DNA of 64,000 nucleotides from Candidatus Sulfidibacterium hydrothermale (GTDB lineage: Bacteria; Bacteroidota; Bacteroidia; Bacteroidales; F082). Every line of letters begins with the position of its first letter. Within the stretch, counting starts at the first letter, position 1. Below the pieces are notes generated by a model. The model was not told where the DNA came from. It did not search any database and saw only the letters and a program-made list of their open reading frames with translations. This document shows positions 1-9,559 of this stretch, piece after piece. The translations under genes were made by a program, and so were the position numbers. Location: the NCBI RefSeq assembly GCF_020149915.1, contig NZ_CP083760.1:496001-560000 (forward strand), given 5' to 3'.

Positions 1-395
1 TCCCAGTTCATTTGTGTGAAACCGAAATAACGATCGGTTGAGCTGCTAAACTGCACGGTACCAATGGAGTTCCCGCTTCCTGCACCGGCATTGAAATTCA
101 ACGAAGGCCACTGTTCGGCTTTGGTGTACCCCAGGCTTGCCCGGGCGGCTTCCACACGGGCTGCAGCCACCATCACATTTTTGTTGTTTTCCAGCGCTTT
201 GATGATCAAAGTATCCAGTACCGGGTCGTTAAATAATTCCCACCATCTTAAATTCACGATGGTGTCATTGGTTAGTGAGTCATATTGAAAAGTTGCCGGA
301 CCGGTGTAAACCGGTTTCACAAAATCAGGTCCGAGTTTACAACCCGAAAGATAGAGAAGCATTCCGGCAAGAAGGAAAACGAATATCTTTTTCAT
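1..395 (-). CDS. RND efflux outer membrane factor (TolC/NodT-like), C-terminus cut by window edge
   Basis: Only the first 131 codons are in the window. The translation starts with a lipoprotein signal (MKKIFVFLLAGMLLYLSGC, lipobox LSGC) followed by KLGPDFVKP, typical of NodT-family outer membrane lipoproteins, then the RWWELFNDPVLDTLI segment seen near the N-terminus of OprM/NodT proteins and a helix rich in Ala and Arg that would begin the periplasmic barrel. Family role: outer membrane exit duct of a tripartite pump. It starts 34 bp after the RND pump gene and is the last visible gene of the three-gene operon. The rest of the protein lies outside the window. Confidence 0.9.
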   Translation of the reverse strand, partial: MKKIFVFLLAGMLLYLSGCKLGPDFVKPVYTGPATFQYDSLTNDTIVNLRWWELFNDPVLDTLIIKALENNKNVMVAAARVEAARASLGYTKAEQWPSLNFNAGAGSGNSIGTVQFSSSTDRYFGFTQMNW

Positions 396-429
396 AAAAA
401 TCTTGTTATTTTTTTATTCAAAACCTGAT

Positions 430-3400
430 TTAATCTTTTCCGGGCAACGATTGTTCATCGGCCGCATTTGAAGTGATTTCGGCGGCTTTCATTTTATCCC
501 GTTTTTTCTCATACCCGGCCAGTTTGCCAATCAGTACAAAAAGCATGGGATACATGAAAACTCCAAGGAAAGTAGCAACGGTCATTCCGCCCAGCAGCGC
601 AACTCCCATTACTTTCCGGGCTTCAGCACCGGCACCGGTGGCTACCACAAGCGGCAATACACCAAGGATGAAAGAAAAAGCCGTCATCAGGATCGGACGA
701 AAACGGAGTTTGGCTGCTTTCATGGCGGCATCAAAAAGGCTCAGTCCTTTTTCAAATTCCATGTTGGCAAACTCTACAATCAAAATGGCATTTTTCGCCG
801 CCATGGCAATCAGCATCACCAGCGAAATTTGCATGAACACATTGTTTTCGTAACTGGTGCTGATGATCCGGGCAAACAAAATGAACAACATGGCTCCGAA
901 AACAGCAAACGGTGTTCCGAGCAAAATGCTAAACGGCAACGACCAGCTTTCGTATTGCGCTGCCAAAATCAGGAAGACAAAGATCAAAGCAAAAATAAAG
1001 ACGACATTTCCTGAGCCACTGGCTTTCTTCTCCTGATACGACATGTTCGACCACTCATAACCCATGTCTTTGGGAAGAACTTTCTGGGCTACTTCTTCCA
1101 GGGCACTCATGGCTTGTGCTGATGAATAGCCTTCGGCAGGCTGACCGGTAAGTTCCACGGCCCGATACAGATTGTACCGAATGGTGTAATCCGGCCCGGT
1201 AGTGTCTTTTACGGTGACCAGTGATGAAAGAGGAACATTTTTGCCTTCTTTGTTCTTTACAAAAAACAGATTCAGATCCTGTTGTTTTACGCGATACTGG
1301 GGTTCGGCCTGAATAAATGTTTTGTACAACCGGCCAAACCGGTTAAAATCATTCACGTAAGTTCCCCCCAGAAAAGCACCGATAGTCGAATACAAATCAT
1401 TCAGATTCACACCGGCTTTTAATGCCAGATCTTTATTGATTTTCAGGTATTTCTGCGGGACATTAGCCTGGTATGTGGTAAAAATAGAGCCGATTTCCGG
1501 ACGTTTTTTGGCAGCAGCAATAAACTTTTGTGCCTGTTTGGCCAAATAAGCCGGTGTGTTTCCGCCTTTGTCCTGCAACATCAGACTGAATCCGGAGCCG
1601 TTTCCCAAACCGGGAATAGCCGGCGGACCAAAAGCAAAAACCTGTGCTCCTTTTATTTTTTGATGAAACTCGCGGTTAATCTGATAAACAAACTGGTTAA
1701 CGGTAATATCCCGTTTGTCCCAGTCTTTCATGCTCACAAAAATAAATCCGGAGTTAGGAGCCATAGCACCGGAAAGCATACTGTATCCGGCAGCAGAGGT
1801 GACATAGCTAATGACATCGCGGTGTTCGTTCAAAATAGCTTCCACTTTTTTGGTGATTGCGTTGGAACGCTGCAGCGATGCCGCATCAGGAAGTTGAATG
1901 TTGACAAAGAAATAGCTCATGTCTTCTTCCGGAATAAATCCGCCCGGAATGAATTTCCCAACCAATACAATACCCAAAGTAAGAATAACAATGAAAATGA
2001 CACTGCGTTTAAGGTTTTGAGTGACTTTTTCTGTGTATTTGAGATATCCTTTGGTTGTTTTGTCAAGGACACGGTTAAACCAGCTAAAGAATTTTCCCAG
2101 CAGGCCACCCATCGGTTGTTGTTTGCGAAGCAAAATGGAACAAAGTGCCGGGCTGAGTGTTAAAGCATTTATGGAAGAAAACACCACAGAAACAGCAATG
2201 GTAATGGCAAATTGCTGGTACAGTCTGCCGGTGATGCCTCCCATACTGGCTACCGGAATAAAAACAGCAACCAATACCAGTGTGGTGGCAATTACCGGAG
2301 CCGTTACCTCCTTCATGGCTGCAATGGTAGCCTCTTTGGAGTTCATTCCGCTTTCAATTTTCACCTGTACAGCTTCTACCACCACAATGGCATCATCCAC
2401 CACAATTCCGATGGCCAATACCAGCCCTAAAAGCGACAAAGTGTTAATGGTGAAACCCAGCATCGGGAACAACATAAATGCCCCCACAAGTGATACCGGA
2501 ATAGCAATAGTAGGAATCAATGTAGCCCGCCAGTCCTGAATAAAAATGAAAACCACCAGAATCACCAGGAAAAGCGCCACAAAAAGCGTGATCACAATTT
2601 CTTTGATTCCTGCTGAGATCGGTTTTGTAGCATCCATGGAAACCTGCCACTGGATACCGGCCGGGAATTTTTTAGCCAGATGCTGCATGGTTTTGCGTAC
2701 TTCTTTGGCCAGCTCCACGGCATTGGAGCCCGGTTGCTGGTACAAAGAAATGATGGCACACTGTTTTCCGTTTACCCGGGTAAAGGCAAGGTATTTTTCG
2801 ACCCCGAGCTCCACGTGGGCAATATCCTGAAGTTTTACCTGTGAACCATCAGGATTGGTACGGACAATAATGTTCTTAAACTGTTTTACCGAAACAAGCC
2901 GGTCGGGAAGGCGAACTGTATAGGTAAACTCTGTTCCGGGGGGAGCAGGTTCGGCACCGAATTTTCCACCCGGAATAATTTTACTCTGTTCGTTAATGGC
3001 ATTTTTAATTTCGTTGATGGTAATTCCCAACTGCGCCAGGCGGTCGGGTTTTACCCAAATTCGCATAGAATAATCGGCTGCTCCCAATACATTAACATTT
3101 CCGATACCTTTAATACGTGCCAGTACATCTTTAATGTTGATCAGGGCGTAGTTTCCCAAAAAGTCCTGGTCGTACCGGCCGTCGGAAGTCAAAGTAACCA
3201 GTAAAATGGTATTAGGCAGCATTTTTTTGGTAGTTACACCAAACCGGGTGACTTCCTGTGGCAGTTTGGCAGTAGCTGCCGATACCCGGTTTTGTGCAAA
3301 TACGGTAGCCATATCCGGATTAGAACCTACTTCAAAAGAAATCTGCAACCGCATGGTTCCGTCATTGGAGTTGGTCGATTTCATGTAGATCATATTTTCT

Positions 3401-3615
3401 ACACCATTCATCTCCTGCTCAATGGGCGTGGCAACCGATTGTTCCACACTCACCGCATTGGCACCTGTATAAGTTCCCAACACTTCCACTACCGGAGGGG
3501 TGATGTTCGGATATTGCTCCATCGGCAGGCTGATCAATGAAATAACACCCACGATGACCATTATAATGGCAATAACCATGGCCACTATGGGCCGTCTGAC
3601 AAAGAAATTACCCAT
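430..3615 (-). CDS. HAE1-family RND multidrug efflux transporter (AcrB/MexB-like)
   Basis: 1061 residues, the normal length for AcrB-type pumps. It begins MGNFFVRRPIVAMVIAIIMV, the characteristic RND first membrane helix, and keeps the early conserved PNITPPVVEV stretch. Twelve membrane helices are expected in two halves, each with a large periplasmic loop. The helix-4 proton-relay region contains GIVVDDAIVVVEAV with the paired Asp residues, and the second half has the MAAKNAILIVEFA helix with the conserved Lys. Family role: proton-driven export of hydrophobic compounds from the inner membrane and periplasm. It lies 2 bp after the adaptor gene, so the two are surely co-transcribed. The substrate cannot be told from sequence. 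Confidence 0.96.
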   Translation of the reverse strand: MGNFFVRRPIVAMVIAIIMVIVGVISLISLPMEQYPNITPPVVEVLGTYTGANAVSVEQSVATPIEQEMNGVENMIYMKSTNSNDGTMRLQISFEVGSNPDMATVFAQNRVSAATAKLPQEVTRFGVTTKKMLPNTILLVTLTSDGRYDQDFLGNYALINIKDVLARIKGIGNVNVLGAADYSMRIWVKPDRLAQLGITINEIKNAINEQSKIIPGGKFGAEPAPPGTEFTYTVRLPDRLVSVKQFKNIIVRTNPDGSQVKLQDIAHVELGVEKYLAFTRVNGKQCAIISLYQQPGSNAVELAKEVRKTMQHLAKKFPAGIQWQVSMDATKPISAGIKEIVITLFVALFLVILVVFIFIQDWRATLIPTIAIPVSLVGAFMLFPMLGFTINTLSLLGLVLAIGIVVDDAIVVVEAVQVKIESGMNSKEATIAAMKEVTAPVIATTLVLVAVFIPVASMGGITGRLYQQFAITIAVSVVFSSINALTLSPALCSILLRKQQPMGGLLGKFFSWFNRVLDKTTKGYLKYTEKVTQNLKRSVIFIVILTLGIVLVGKFIPGGFIPEEDMSYFFVNIQLPDAASLQRSNAITKKVEAILNEHRDVISYVTSAAGYSMLSGAMAPNSGFIFVSMKDWDKRDITVNQFVYQINREFHQKIKGAQVFAFGPPAIPGLGNGSGFSLMLQDKGGNTPAYLAKQAQKFIAAAKKRPEIGSIFTTYQANVPQKYLKINKDLALKAGVNLNDLYSTIGAFLGGTYVNDFNRFGRLYKTFIQAEPQYRVKQQDLNLFFVKNKEGKNVPLSSLVTVKDTTGPDYTIRYNLYRAVELTGQPAEGYSSAQAMSALEEVAQKVLPKDMGYEWSNMSYQEKKASGSGNVVFIFALIFVFLILAAQYESWSLPFSILLGTPFAVFGAMLFILFARIISTSYENNVFMQISLVMLIAMAAKNAILIVEFANMEFEKGLSLFDAAMKAAKLRFRPILMTAFSFILGVLPLVVATGAGAEARKVMGVALLGGMTVATFLGVFMYPMLFVLIGKLAGYEKKRDKMKAAEITSNAADEQSLPGKD

Positions 3616-3617
3616 AG

Positions 3618-4808
3618 CTATTGGTTATTAAGAAGTTGTTTAACGACTTTTGATTGCGATTGGAAGGTTTTTAATTCAGGAATTACTTTCATTCCGTCTT
3701 TCACATATTGGAGCCCTTCCAGCACCACATGATCTCCATTTTTCAGGCCTTTTTTGATGATCCACATATCACCCACTGTCGGACCGGTTTCCACCGAAAC
3801 AAAACGGATCACACTGTCTTGTACCACAAAAACGCTTGATTTTCCCTGGGTTTCTTGGATACAACGTTGCGGAATCAGTAACGCATTGGTATCAACATAA
3901 ATGCGGGCTTTTACGCGGGCAAAAAGTCCCGGACGAAGTACCTTGTCCGGATTGGGGAAAGTAGCCTGAATTAAAATCGTTCCGGTGGTAGGATCAACCT
4001 GCCGGTTGATAAAATCTACTTTTCCGGGATATTTATAAGTAGACCCATCGGACAGGATCAGCTGCAGGCTTCCTTTGGTTTCTCCTCTTTTCCGTACTTT
4101 TTCCATTTTCGCCGAATCAGCGCGATAACTTCGTGCCAGTGACAAATAATCGGATTCGGGCAAATAGAAATCCACACTTACCTGTTTGATTTTTGATACG
4201 GTATTCAAAATCACCGGGTTGGGATTTTGTCCTACAAATTCGCCCACTTTGGCATTGGTTTTTCCGATAATACCATTTATTGGCGAGTAAATAGAGCAAT
4301 AACCCAACTGGATTTTAGCCAGTCTTACGCTGGCCTGAGCGGCTTCTACATACGCTTTGGCCGCATCATACTGGGCTTTGGCCGCATCCAGGTCACTTTT
4401 ACTCACGGCGTTCATTTTGGCCAAAGGTTCTATTCGTTCCAGATCGCTCTGGGCTTTTACGAAAGATGTTTTGGCCTCTGCCAGTTTGCTCATCTCCTGA
4501 GCAACTTTGGCCTGATAAGGTTGAGGGTCAATTTTGTACAGTAACTGTCCTTTTTTTACCCGCCGGCCTTCTTGGAAATAAATTCCTTCAAGGAAACCGG
4601 AAACCCGGGCACGGATGGGAATATCCATTTCACCGTAAACTTGTCCCACAAACTCTTTGTAAATGGGAACGTTGTGTTGTAAAACAGCAACAACAGGAAT
4701 TTTTGGAGGAGGCGGAGTCGCTTTCTTTTTACTTCCGCAGGAAGCGGTGAAAATCAGCATGAAAGCTATTGATGCCAGGCTAAATAAACGAAATGTAAAT
4801 TTTTTCAT
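3618..4808 (-). CDS. RND efflux periplasmic adaptor (membrane fusion protein), lipoprotein
   Basis: 396 residues. An N-terminal lipoprotein signal with Cys at about residue 24 (TASC) and a Lys/Pro-rich linker precede a HlyD/AcrA-type fold: beta-barrel/lipoyl start (VYGEMDIPIRARVSGFLEG), an alpha-hairpin of about residues 100-165 rich in Ala and Lys, the second lipoyl half (IYSPINGIIGKTNAKVGEFV), and a C-terminal barrel with the typical LRPGLFARVKA motif. It links the inner membrane pump to the outer membrane duct and is the first gene of the operon. A weak -7-like sequence, TACTTTCG, lies about 45 bp upstream (one mismatch to the Bacteroidota consensus). No divergent regulator gene is adjacent. 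Confidence 0.95.
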   Translation of the reverse strand: MKKFTFRLFSLASIAFMLIFTASCGSKKKATPPPPKIPVVAVLQHNVPIYKEFVGQVYGEMDIPIRARVSGFLEGIYFQEGRRVKKGQLLYKIDPQPYQAKVAQEMSKLAEAKTSFVKAQSDLERIEPLAKMNAVSKSDLDAAKAQYDAAKAYVEAAQASVRLAKIQLGYCSIYSPINGIIGKTNAKVGEFVGQNPNPVILNTVSKIKQVSVDFYLPESDYLSLARSYRADSAKMEKVRKRGETKGSLQLILSDGSTYKYPGKVDFINRQVDPTTGTILIQATFPNPDKVLRPGLFARVKARIYVDTNALLIPQRCIQETQGKSSVFVVQDSVIRFVSVETGPTVGDMWIIKKGLKNGDHVVLEGLQYVKDGMKVIPELKTFQSQSKVVKQLLNNQ

Positions 4809-5026
4809 ACGAACGATGATTATATTTTCAAGAACATATTTAAAAACGAAAGTATAAAATTTTAACCTTTCTTTTCCATTTTTTTAAAGAAAAGCGGCTA
4901 AAAGAAATTATTACTTTTTATAAAAAATTGCAAATCAGCATGTTGTAATTCTATTTTTAATTCTGTAATTCACCGGTCTTTTACCGGAACAACCTGAAAA
5001 AAAGAATACCGGCAACAGCGAAAAGA

Positions 5027-7471
5027 TTACTGTTGTTTGTGGTGAATTCCTTTTTCGTTGGAAGAACGGATATGCAGATCAAGCTGGTTGTACGGAATTT
5101 CTATTCCGGCTTCTTTCAGCGTCTGAAAAACTTCATACATCATGTTGCTCCGGATAGAATACCACTTTCCATATTGATGGGTCCAGAATAAAATTCTGAA
5201 TATCAATGCACTGTCACCCATCTCAATGAAATAAATTCCAGGGGCAGGATCTTTCGCCACATCCGGGTGTCCTTCCAGTAGCCCCAGCATCAACGCTTTT
5301 ATTTTTTGCGGATCACTATTATAAGCCACGCCGATTTTTATTTCAATACGCCGGCGCTGATCGGACAATGTCCAGTTAATTACTTCGCTGGAAATCAAAT
5401 TCCCGTTGGGAATAATGATTTCTGCTCCGTCAAAAGTACGAATATTACTGGCCCGGATACCAATGGAACGCACTTTTCCGATTAAATCGCCCACTTCGAT
5501 GGTATCGCCTATTTTTATCGGACGTTCAAAAAGCAGAATAAATCCGGAAACCAGGTTGTTAAAAATATTTTGCAAACCAAAGCCAATTCCTACACCGAAA
5601 GCGCTAAACATAATGGCCAGGTCGCTCATGGGCATGCCCAGTGCGCTAAAAGCCAGAATAAAACCAATGGTGATCAAAGTATAACGGGCCATCATGGCAA
5701 TGGTGTGTGGCAGGCCTTCTTCCATTTTCAGCCGGTCTAAAATATCTTCTTCCAAAACATCTCTGACGATGCGTGCCAGAAAAATAGAAAACCAGATGAT
5801 AAAAAGGAAAACAAATAATTTCCCCCATGAAAAAGCAAGAGAACCAATTTTATATTCATGCCAGAGCCACTGTTCCAATGCCTGAGAAATTGTTGTCTCC
5901 CAACCAAAAATGACTAACAGATAATGAATCAGAATTAAAGCAGCCACAAAATTGATAAACCGGGGAATCTTTTTAATCAGCCAGCTTTTGTTTTTCTTGA
6001 TGAAATTGCTTTTTTGTGCCCCCCGGCTGCAAACAAAGGCGATGCCTAAGCCGTTAAACATTACAGCCGTTACCATAATAATGAAAAAGACCAGCACCAT
6101 CTCAGCAATGGAAAAAAGCAGATATTTGGCCAGCATCACTTTTCCGATCAGGTTGGCTACCAGCCCGGCAATAATGAACAAGGCGGCTCCGTAACTTAAA
6201 AAGAACAACACTTTTCCGAACCGCTCCCGGCTTTCCTTTTCTTTTCGGAATACCATAATGAAATAAAGGGCCGCCAGCAATTCAACCACCGAAATGAACA
6301 GCAGCAAGATCCGCGAATAAACATTGGAAACCGGCAAATAAGAATAAAAGATGATGGCTACAAGAACAGCAGAAAAAGCATAAATAAAAAAGTGAAACCG
6401 TTTTTTGATAATGCTCTGTAAAAGAATGATAATGGGGATGATAATCAACAGAATGACCAAGTCTCTGAAGATCAGCGGGCGGTTTGGATAAATAATGGCT
6501 GAAGCAAAAATTCCCACAATTAAAGCGGTACTCACCGGCCGCGACAACAATTGTTTCAGCCTTTTGATATAAGAAGCCCCTTCTCCTTTTTCAACGGCCA
6601 ATTCGGTTTTGCTGAGCCGGATAAAAACAAAAATTAAAACAATGATCAGAATGATGTGGAAAGCCACGGTGCCCGAGTGCCGCGACAGATAATTTCCGAG
6701 ATTCTTCAGATCCACTTCATAAAGTTGTTTCAGCGGAGTTTCAAGACTTTTTTTGCTGATGTTGCGGAAATCAAGAGCGAAAAAAGAAGGCTGTTTTTCC
6801 GAAAGGATTTCTTTCTGTTTTTTCTGTAAGATTTTATCCAGCGAAGAAATGCGGGCATCAATTTCCAACTCCAGCGCAGAGAGTTTCCGGATCATTCCCA
6901 TTACGGTATTGGTTAGCCGGTTTACCGAAGAAATGGTTTCTGACAGCAAAAAAATCACATCGTTGGCCGAGTTCTCTACGGTTTTCCCCATCTTCTTTTT
7001 TCGGATGATTGTTCTTGCTTTTTTCCAATAGTCAAGATTTGATGAAAGGATGTTTTTGTTTTCTGCCAGTTGATTCAGTAAACGGTTCAACTCCTCTTTT
7101 TTTCCGGAAACGATACTCTTTTGCTGTCGCAAAAGAATCAGGCTGGCGCGCAATTTTCTGGTGCCTGAAGCCTCTTTGTCCAGTTTTTTCCCGGCTTTAA
7201 TTTGTTTGTCCAGAGTTGTAACCAATGAATCGACAACATGTTTTTCGCGCTGCAATTCCGATGTTTGTATCAGGCGTTCTTTCATCTGGCGGATATCCGA
7301 AATGGCTTCCGACGACTGTTGCGAAATATTGGCAATGTTTATGGTAATCTCTTTTTTCTCAGCCTGTTTTTCGGCAGGTTGATTTTGTCCTGACAGACTG
7401 CCCGGTAATAAGATAACGACAGTAAGAAAAAAAGAGATCAGGTTCCGGTAATAAAAATCCGTCTTCAGCAT
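5027..7471 (-). CDS. Large MscS-family mechanosensitive ion channel
   Basis: 814 residues from the chosen start. A longer open frame begins at 7540, but the Met at 7471 directly precedes a signal peptide ending around SLSGQ, so I prefer it. A periplasmic region of about 230 residues with coiled-coil character (Leu/Lys/Glu-rich) is followed by roughly ten membrane segments and then the MscS core: FGVGIGFGLQNIFNNLVSG as the pore helix, and the beta domain with RPIKIGDTIEVGD and FDGAEIIIPNGNLIS. This resembles MscK/MscM-type large channels rather than the small MscS. Likely role: pressure relief across the inner membrane during hypo-osmotic shock. It follows the DUF481 gene by 69 bp on the same strand. 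Confidence 0.93.
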   Translation of the reverse strand: MLKTDFYYRNLISFFLTVVILLPGSLSGQNQPAEKQAEKKEITINIANISQQSSEAISDIRQMKERLIQTSELQREKHVVDSLVTTLDKQIKAGKKLDKEASGTRKLRASLILLRQQKSIVSGKKEELNRLLNQLAENKNILSSNLDYWKKARTIIRKKKMGKTVENSANDVIFLLSETISSVNRLTNTVMGMIRKLSALELEIDARISSLDKILQKKQKEILSEKQPSFFALDFRNISKKSLETPLKQLYEVDLKNLGNYLSRHSGTVAFHIILIIVLIFVFIRLSKTELAVEKGEGASYIKRLKQLLSRPVSTALIVGIFASAIIYPNRPLIFRDLVILLIIIPIIILLQSIIKKRFHFFIYAFSAVLVAIIFYSYLPVSNVYSRILLLFISVVELLAALYFIMVFRKEKESRERFGKVLFFLSYGAALFIIAGLVANLIGKVMLAKYLLFSIAEMVLVFFIIMVTAVMFNGLGIAFVCSRGAQKSNFIKKNKSWLIKKIPRFINFVAALILIHYLLVIFGWETTISQALEQWLWHEYKIGSLAFSWGKLFVFLFIIWFSIFLARIVRDVLEEDILDRLKMEEGLPHTIAMMARYTLITIGFILAFSALGMPMSDLAIMFSAFGVGIGFGLQNIFNNLVSGFILLFERPIKIGDTIEVGDLIGKVRSIGIRASNIRTFDGAEIIIPNGNLISSEVINWTLSDQRRRIEIKIGVAYNSDPQKIKALMLGLLEGHPDVAKDPAPGIYFIEMGDSALIFRILFWTHQYGKWYSIRSNMMYEVFQTLKEAGIEIPYNQLDLHIRSSNEKGIHHKQQ

Positions 7472-7540
7472 GGTTTTTCGTTGTTCCGAATGAGTAAAGA
7501 ATAATAGCATATTGCGGTCAAATTTAAAATAAAAAACCAA

Positions 7541-8593
7541 TTAAAGTTCCCATCCGATGGTGGTTTCAAAAAGATAATCCCATTTTGGGGCACCTGCTAC
7601 CGGCTGATTGTCAAAGTTGTAAGTAAACCCCAGGTTAATAAAAAAGTCTGCAATGAATTTATATTTCATATTCAAATTAAAATCAGAACGCAAACGCCCT
7701 TTTTCTGTTATTCCGGGATAAATATCCAGATTGGTGTTAATGTTCAGATCGCCAAAATTAAACAGCACATATTCGATATTGAAAAAAGCCTCCAGACTGT
7801 TTTTGTCCGGCTGGTCATTTTCAGAATAGCGCTCAATGTTCCACACGCCGCCGCCGGAAATGGATAAATAATGAACATGATCGTTGATCAGAAAATTCCC
7901 CACACCGAACAGGGTAGTGGTTCGCAAATTTAATTTTTGTTCGGTACTGCTCAACAGATTGGCAGAACCGGTTAAAAACCAGCTTTTTTTCAGAAAATAT
8001 TTCCCGGCAAAGTTGGCTTCCGTACGGCGTATTTTGGTTTTTAGCGTGTCATCTACCGTTTGAAAATTCCGGTTCATGCTGTAATTTATCCGGACACTGT
8101 ACACATTGGCCAGGTATCCGGAGTTTACCCGTGTGATAAACTGGCTGGTATTGTTTGCTTTTGCCAGCGAATAGCCCAGCGAAATATCCAGGCTGAGCCG
8201 GCTGATAAAAGTCTGGTCAGCCTCTTTCAGGTAAATGATCTTTCCTTGCGGTACCAACGCTTCTCCTTTTTGAAAATCAAATAGGTATATTTTGCCAGGC
8301 TGATTTTTCTTAGTGTTCAGCGTGCCGTAATAATGAATGCCTTTTTCCAGATAGATAATAAAAAATCGCTGGGTATGAATTTGTTTAATGTGATCCCATT
8401 TGAGTTTCAGGTCGCTGTCACTGTACTTGGTTTTCATCTGCAAAACCCCGTGGGTCATCTCTTTGATTTCACCCACAAGTACATTTTCGTTATTCATTAC
8501 CAGGGTATCGGCAATGGTTTGGGCCGAAACCGTATTCCATCCCGGCATGATGAACAATAGCAAGAGAAGAAAGAAAAGAGTAACGTTTTTCAT
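7541..8593 (-). CDS. DUF481 family outer membrane beta-barrel protein
   Basis: 350 residues with a cleavable signal peptide ending near NTVSAQ. About residues 27-115 form a small beta-rich domain (NENVLVGEIKEMTHGVLQMK). The rest alternates hydrophobic and polar residues as in a beta-barrel, ending in an aromatic-containing strand (FETTIGWEL), as expected for DUF481 (YdiY-like) proteins. Function in this family is poorly known; it probably sits in the outer membrane. It lies upstream of the MscS-type channel on the same strand and may share its transcript. The family call is from motif memory, not a search. Confidence 0.75.
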   Translation of the reverse strand: MKNVTLFFLLLLLFIMPGWNTVSAQTIADTLVMNNENVLVGEIKEMTHGVLQMKTKYSDSDLKLKWDHIKQIHTQRFFIIYLEKGIHYYGTLNTKKNQPGKIYLFDFQKGEALVPQGKIIYLKEADQTFISRLSLDISLGYSLAKANNTSQFITRVNSGYLANVYSVRINYSMNRNFQTVDDTLKTKIRRTEANFAGKYFLKKSWFLTGSANLLSSTEQKLNLRTTTLFGVGNFLINDHVHYLSISGGGVWNIERYSENDQPDKNSLEAFFNIEYVLFNFGDLNINTNLDIYPGITEKGRLRSDFNLNMKYKFIADFFINLGFTYNFDNQPVAGAPKWDYLFETTIGWEL

Positions 8594-8675
8594 TGACTCT
8601 GGGTTAGCAAAAAAATAACGTGCCGCTTCCGGAATGAATATTTATCCGGAGAGAAACACCACGCTGCAGTGTGTT

Positions 8676-9206
8676 TTAGTAAAATATGACCTTAAATTTC
8701 TGTCCGCCTACCGAAGCTTCGTACATCAATCCACCGATGGCCATGGTAAAAACCAGCATTCCGTCGCGGTATTGTGCATCTTCCGATACGCCTGATTTCA
8801 GTGCCACGGCCGATACCTGAGCAGCAAATTCGTAGCTGTTCCCGGTAAAGCGGTCATATGCCTGTTTGTTTTCCAAAAAAATGATTTCAGCATATTTCTG
8901 TCCACCGGCCTGCAGACCGATGGTGATTTGGGTCATTTTTGCAGTAGCCACCGGTTTTCCGTGTTTAAAAACCGTTCCTTTTCCCCCGGCACCACCAATA
9001 CCTAATCCGCCTTTTCCGATATGCGGAAAAACCACATACCCGTAAGCACTCTGAAAAAATTTACTGATTCCCGGGTCTTTTTGTTTAAACTCCTGAATTA
9101 TGGCACGCGACGCGCTGATGTTTTCCCGTTCTTTTGAATTTTGCGACAACAGTGTTCCTGCTACAGCAAAAAAGAAGAACCCGAAGAAAATGAGTTTTAA
9201 TTTCAT
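8676..9206 (-). CDS. SYLF/YSC84-type lipid-binding domain protein, exported
   Basis: 176 residues. A signal peptide (FFFAVAGTLLSQ) precedes the domain. Recognisable SYLF features are AYGYVVFPHIGKGGLGIGGAGGKG, the GGQKYAEIIFLENKQAYDRF segment and a C-terminal GLMYEASVGGQKFKV. Family knowledge: SYLF domains bind phosphoinositides in eukaryotes; bacterial members are exported proteins of unclear role. It is a monocistronic unit with its own -7 element just upstream. Confidence 0.88.
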   Translation of the reverse strand: MKLKLIFFGFFFFAVAGTLLSQNSKERENISASRAIIQEFKQKDPGISKFFQSAYGYVVFPHIGKGGLGIGGAGGKGTVFKHGKPVATAKMTQITIGLQAGGQKYAEIIFLENKQAYDRFTGNSYEFAAQVSAVALKSGVSEDAQYRDGMLVFTMAIGGLMYEASVGGQKFKVIFY

Positions 9207-9236
9207 AAATAGATAGTTATTTCATGAATACCGTTA

Positions 9237-9267
9237 CAAAACTAAGGAATATTTAATACAGTCACAA
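9237..9267 (-). promoter_or_regulatory. Bacteroidota-type promoter of the SYLF gene
   Basis: On the minus strand there is a perfect -7 element TAGTTTTG (complement of 9237-9244), preceded by a TTG (complement of 9265-9267) 20 nt further upstream, the spacing expected for the -33 element. It predicts a transcript start about 25 nt before the ATG. Confidence 0.6.
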
Positions 9268-9312
9268 TTTTAAATATGTTTGTGTATGAGCGACTTTCTT
9301 TATGTATAATGT

Positions 9313-9480
9313 TTTAGGGCGTGTCTCCGCCAAGGCGGAGCCGGGCTTTCCGTTTTAGTCGGCCGGGTGCAGGCCGTGTTTTGCTGCGGCATCTCCGGGT
9401 GCTTCCTCTGGTCGCTCCGTTTCTGCCGGCATCCATCGGCCTGCGCCCGGCCTCGCTGCCACTTCAATCCCTCACGCAAC
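9313..9480. repeat. GC-rich structured intergenic element
   Basis: This stretch is far richer in G+C than its surroundings. It holds a perfect 7-bp hairpin (9325-9331 with 9334-9340, CTCCGCC/GGCGGAG), the block GGGCTTTCCG at 9343-9352, a 16-bp inverted repeat (9361-9376 with 9437-9452, one G.U-compatible difference) and then CTTCAATCCCTCACGCAA at about 9462-9479. The short open frames that cross it on both strands look like by-products of the composition. From memory, similar blocks recur between genes in Bacteroidota genomes; that is not verified here. It lies between the SYLF gene and the small-gene operon in a 353-bp gap. Confidence 0.6.
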
Positions 9481-9494
9481 GAGATCAAAAATAA

Positions 9495-9528
9495 AAAAGC
9501 CTTGTTACAGGAGCGAAACAAGGCTTTT
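9495..9528 (-). terminator. Rho-independent terminator of the small-gene operon
   Basis: A perfect 12-bp stem (9495-9506 with 9517-9528, AAAAGCCTTGTT/AACAAGGCTTTT) with a 10-nt loop. Read on the minus strand it ends in a run of six T, so it mainly serves the two small genes that end at 9560. Confidence 0.85.
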
Positions 9529-9559
9529 AAGGGCGGGCTTTGTGGGTATTAAACCCGAA

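Noticed and set aside
9300-9552. Two overlapping open frames on opposite strands in the GC-rich element
   Set aside because: GC-rich DNA lacks stops by chance; the products are Arg/Pro/Cys-rich with no domain.
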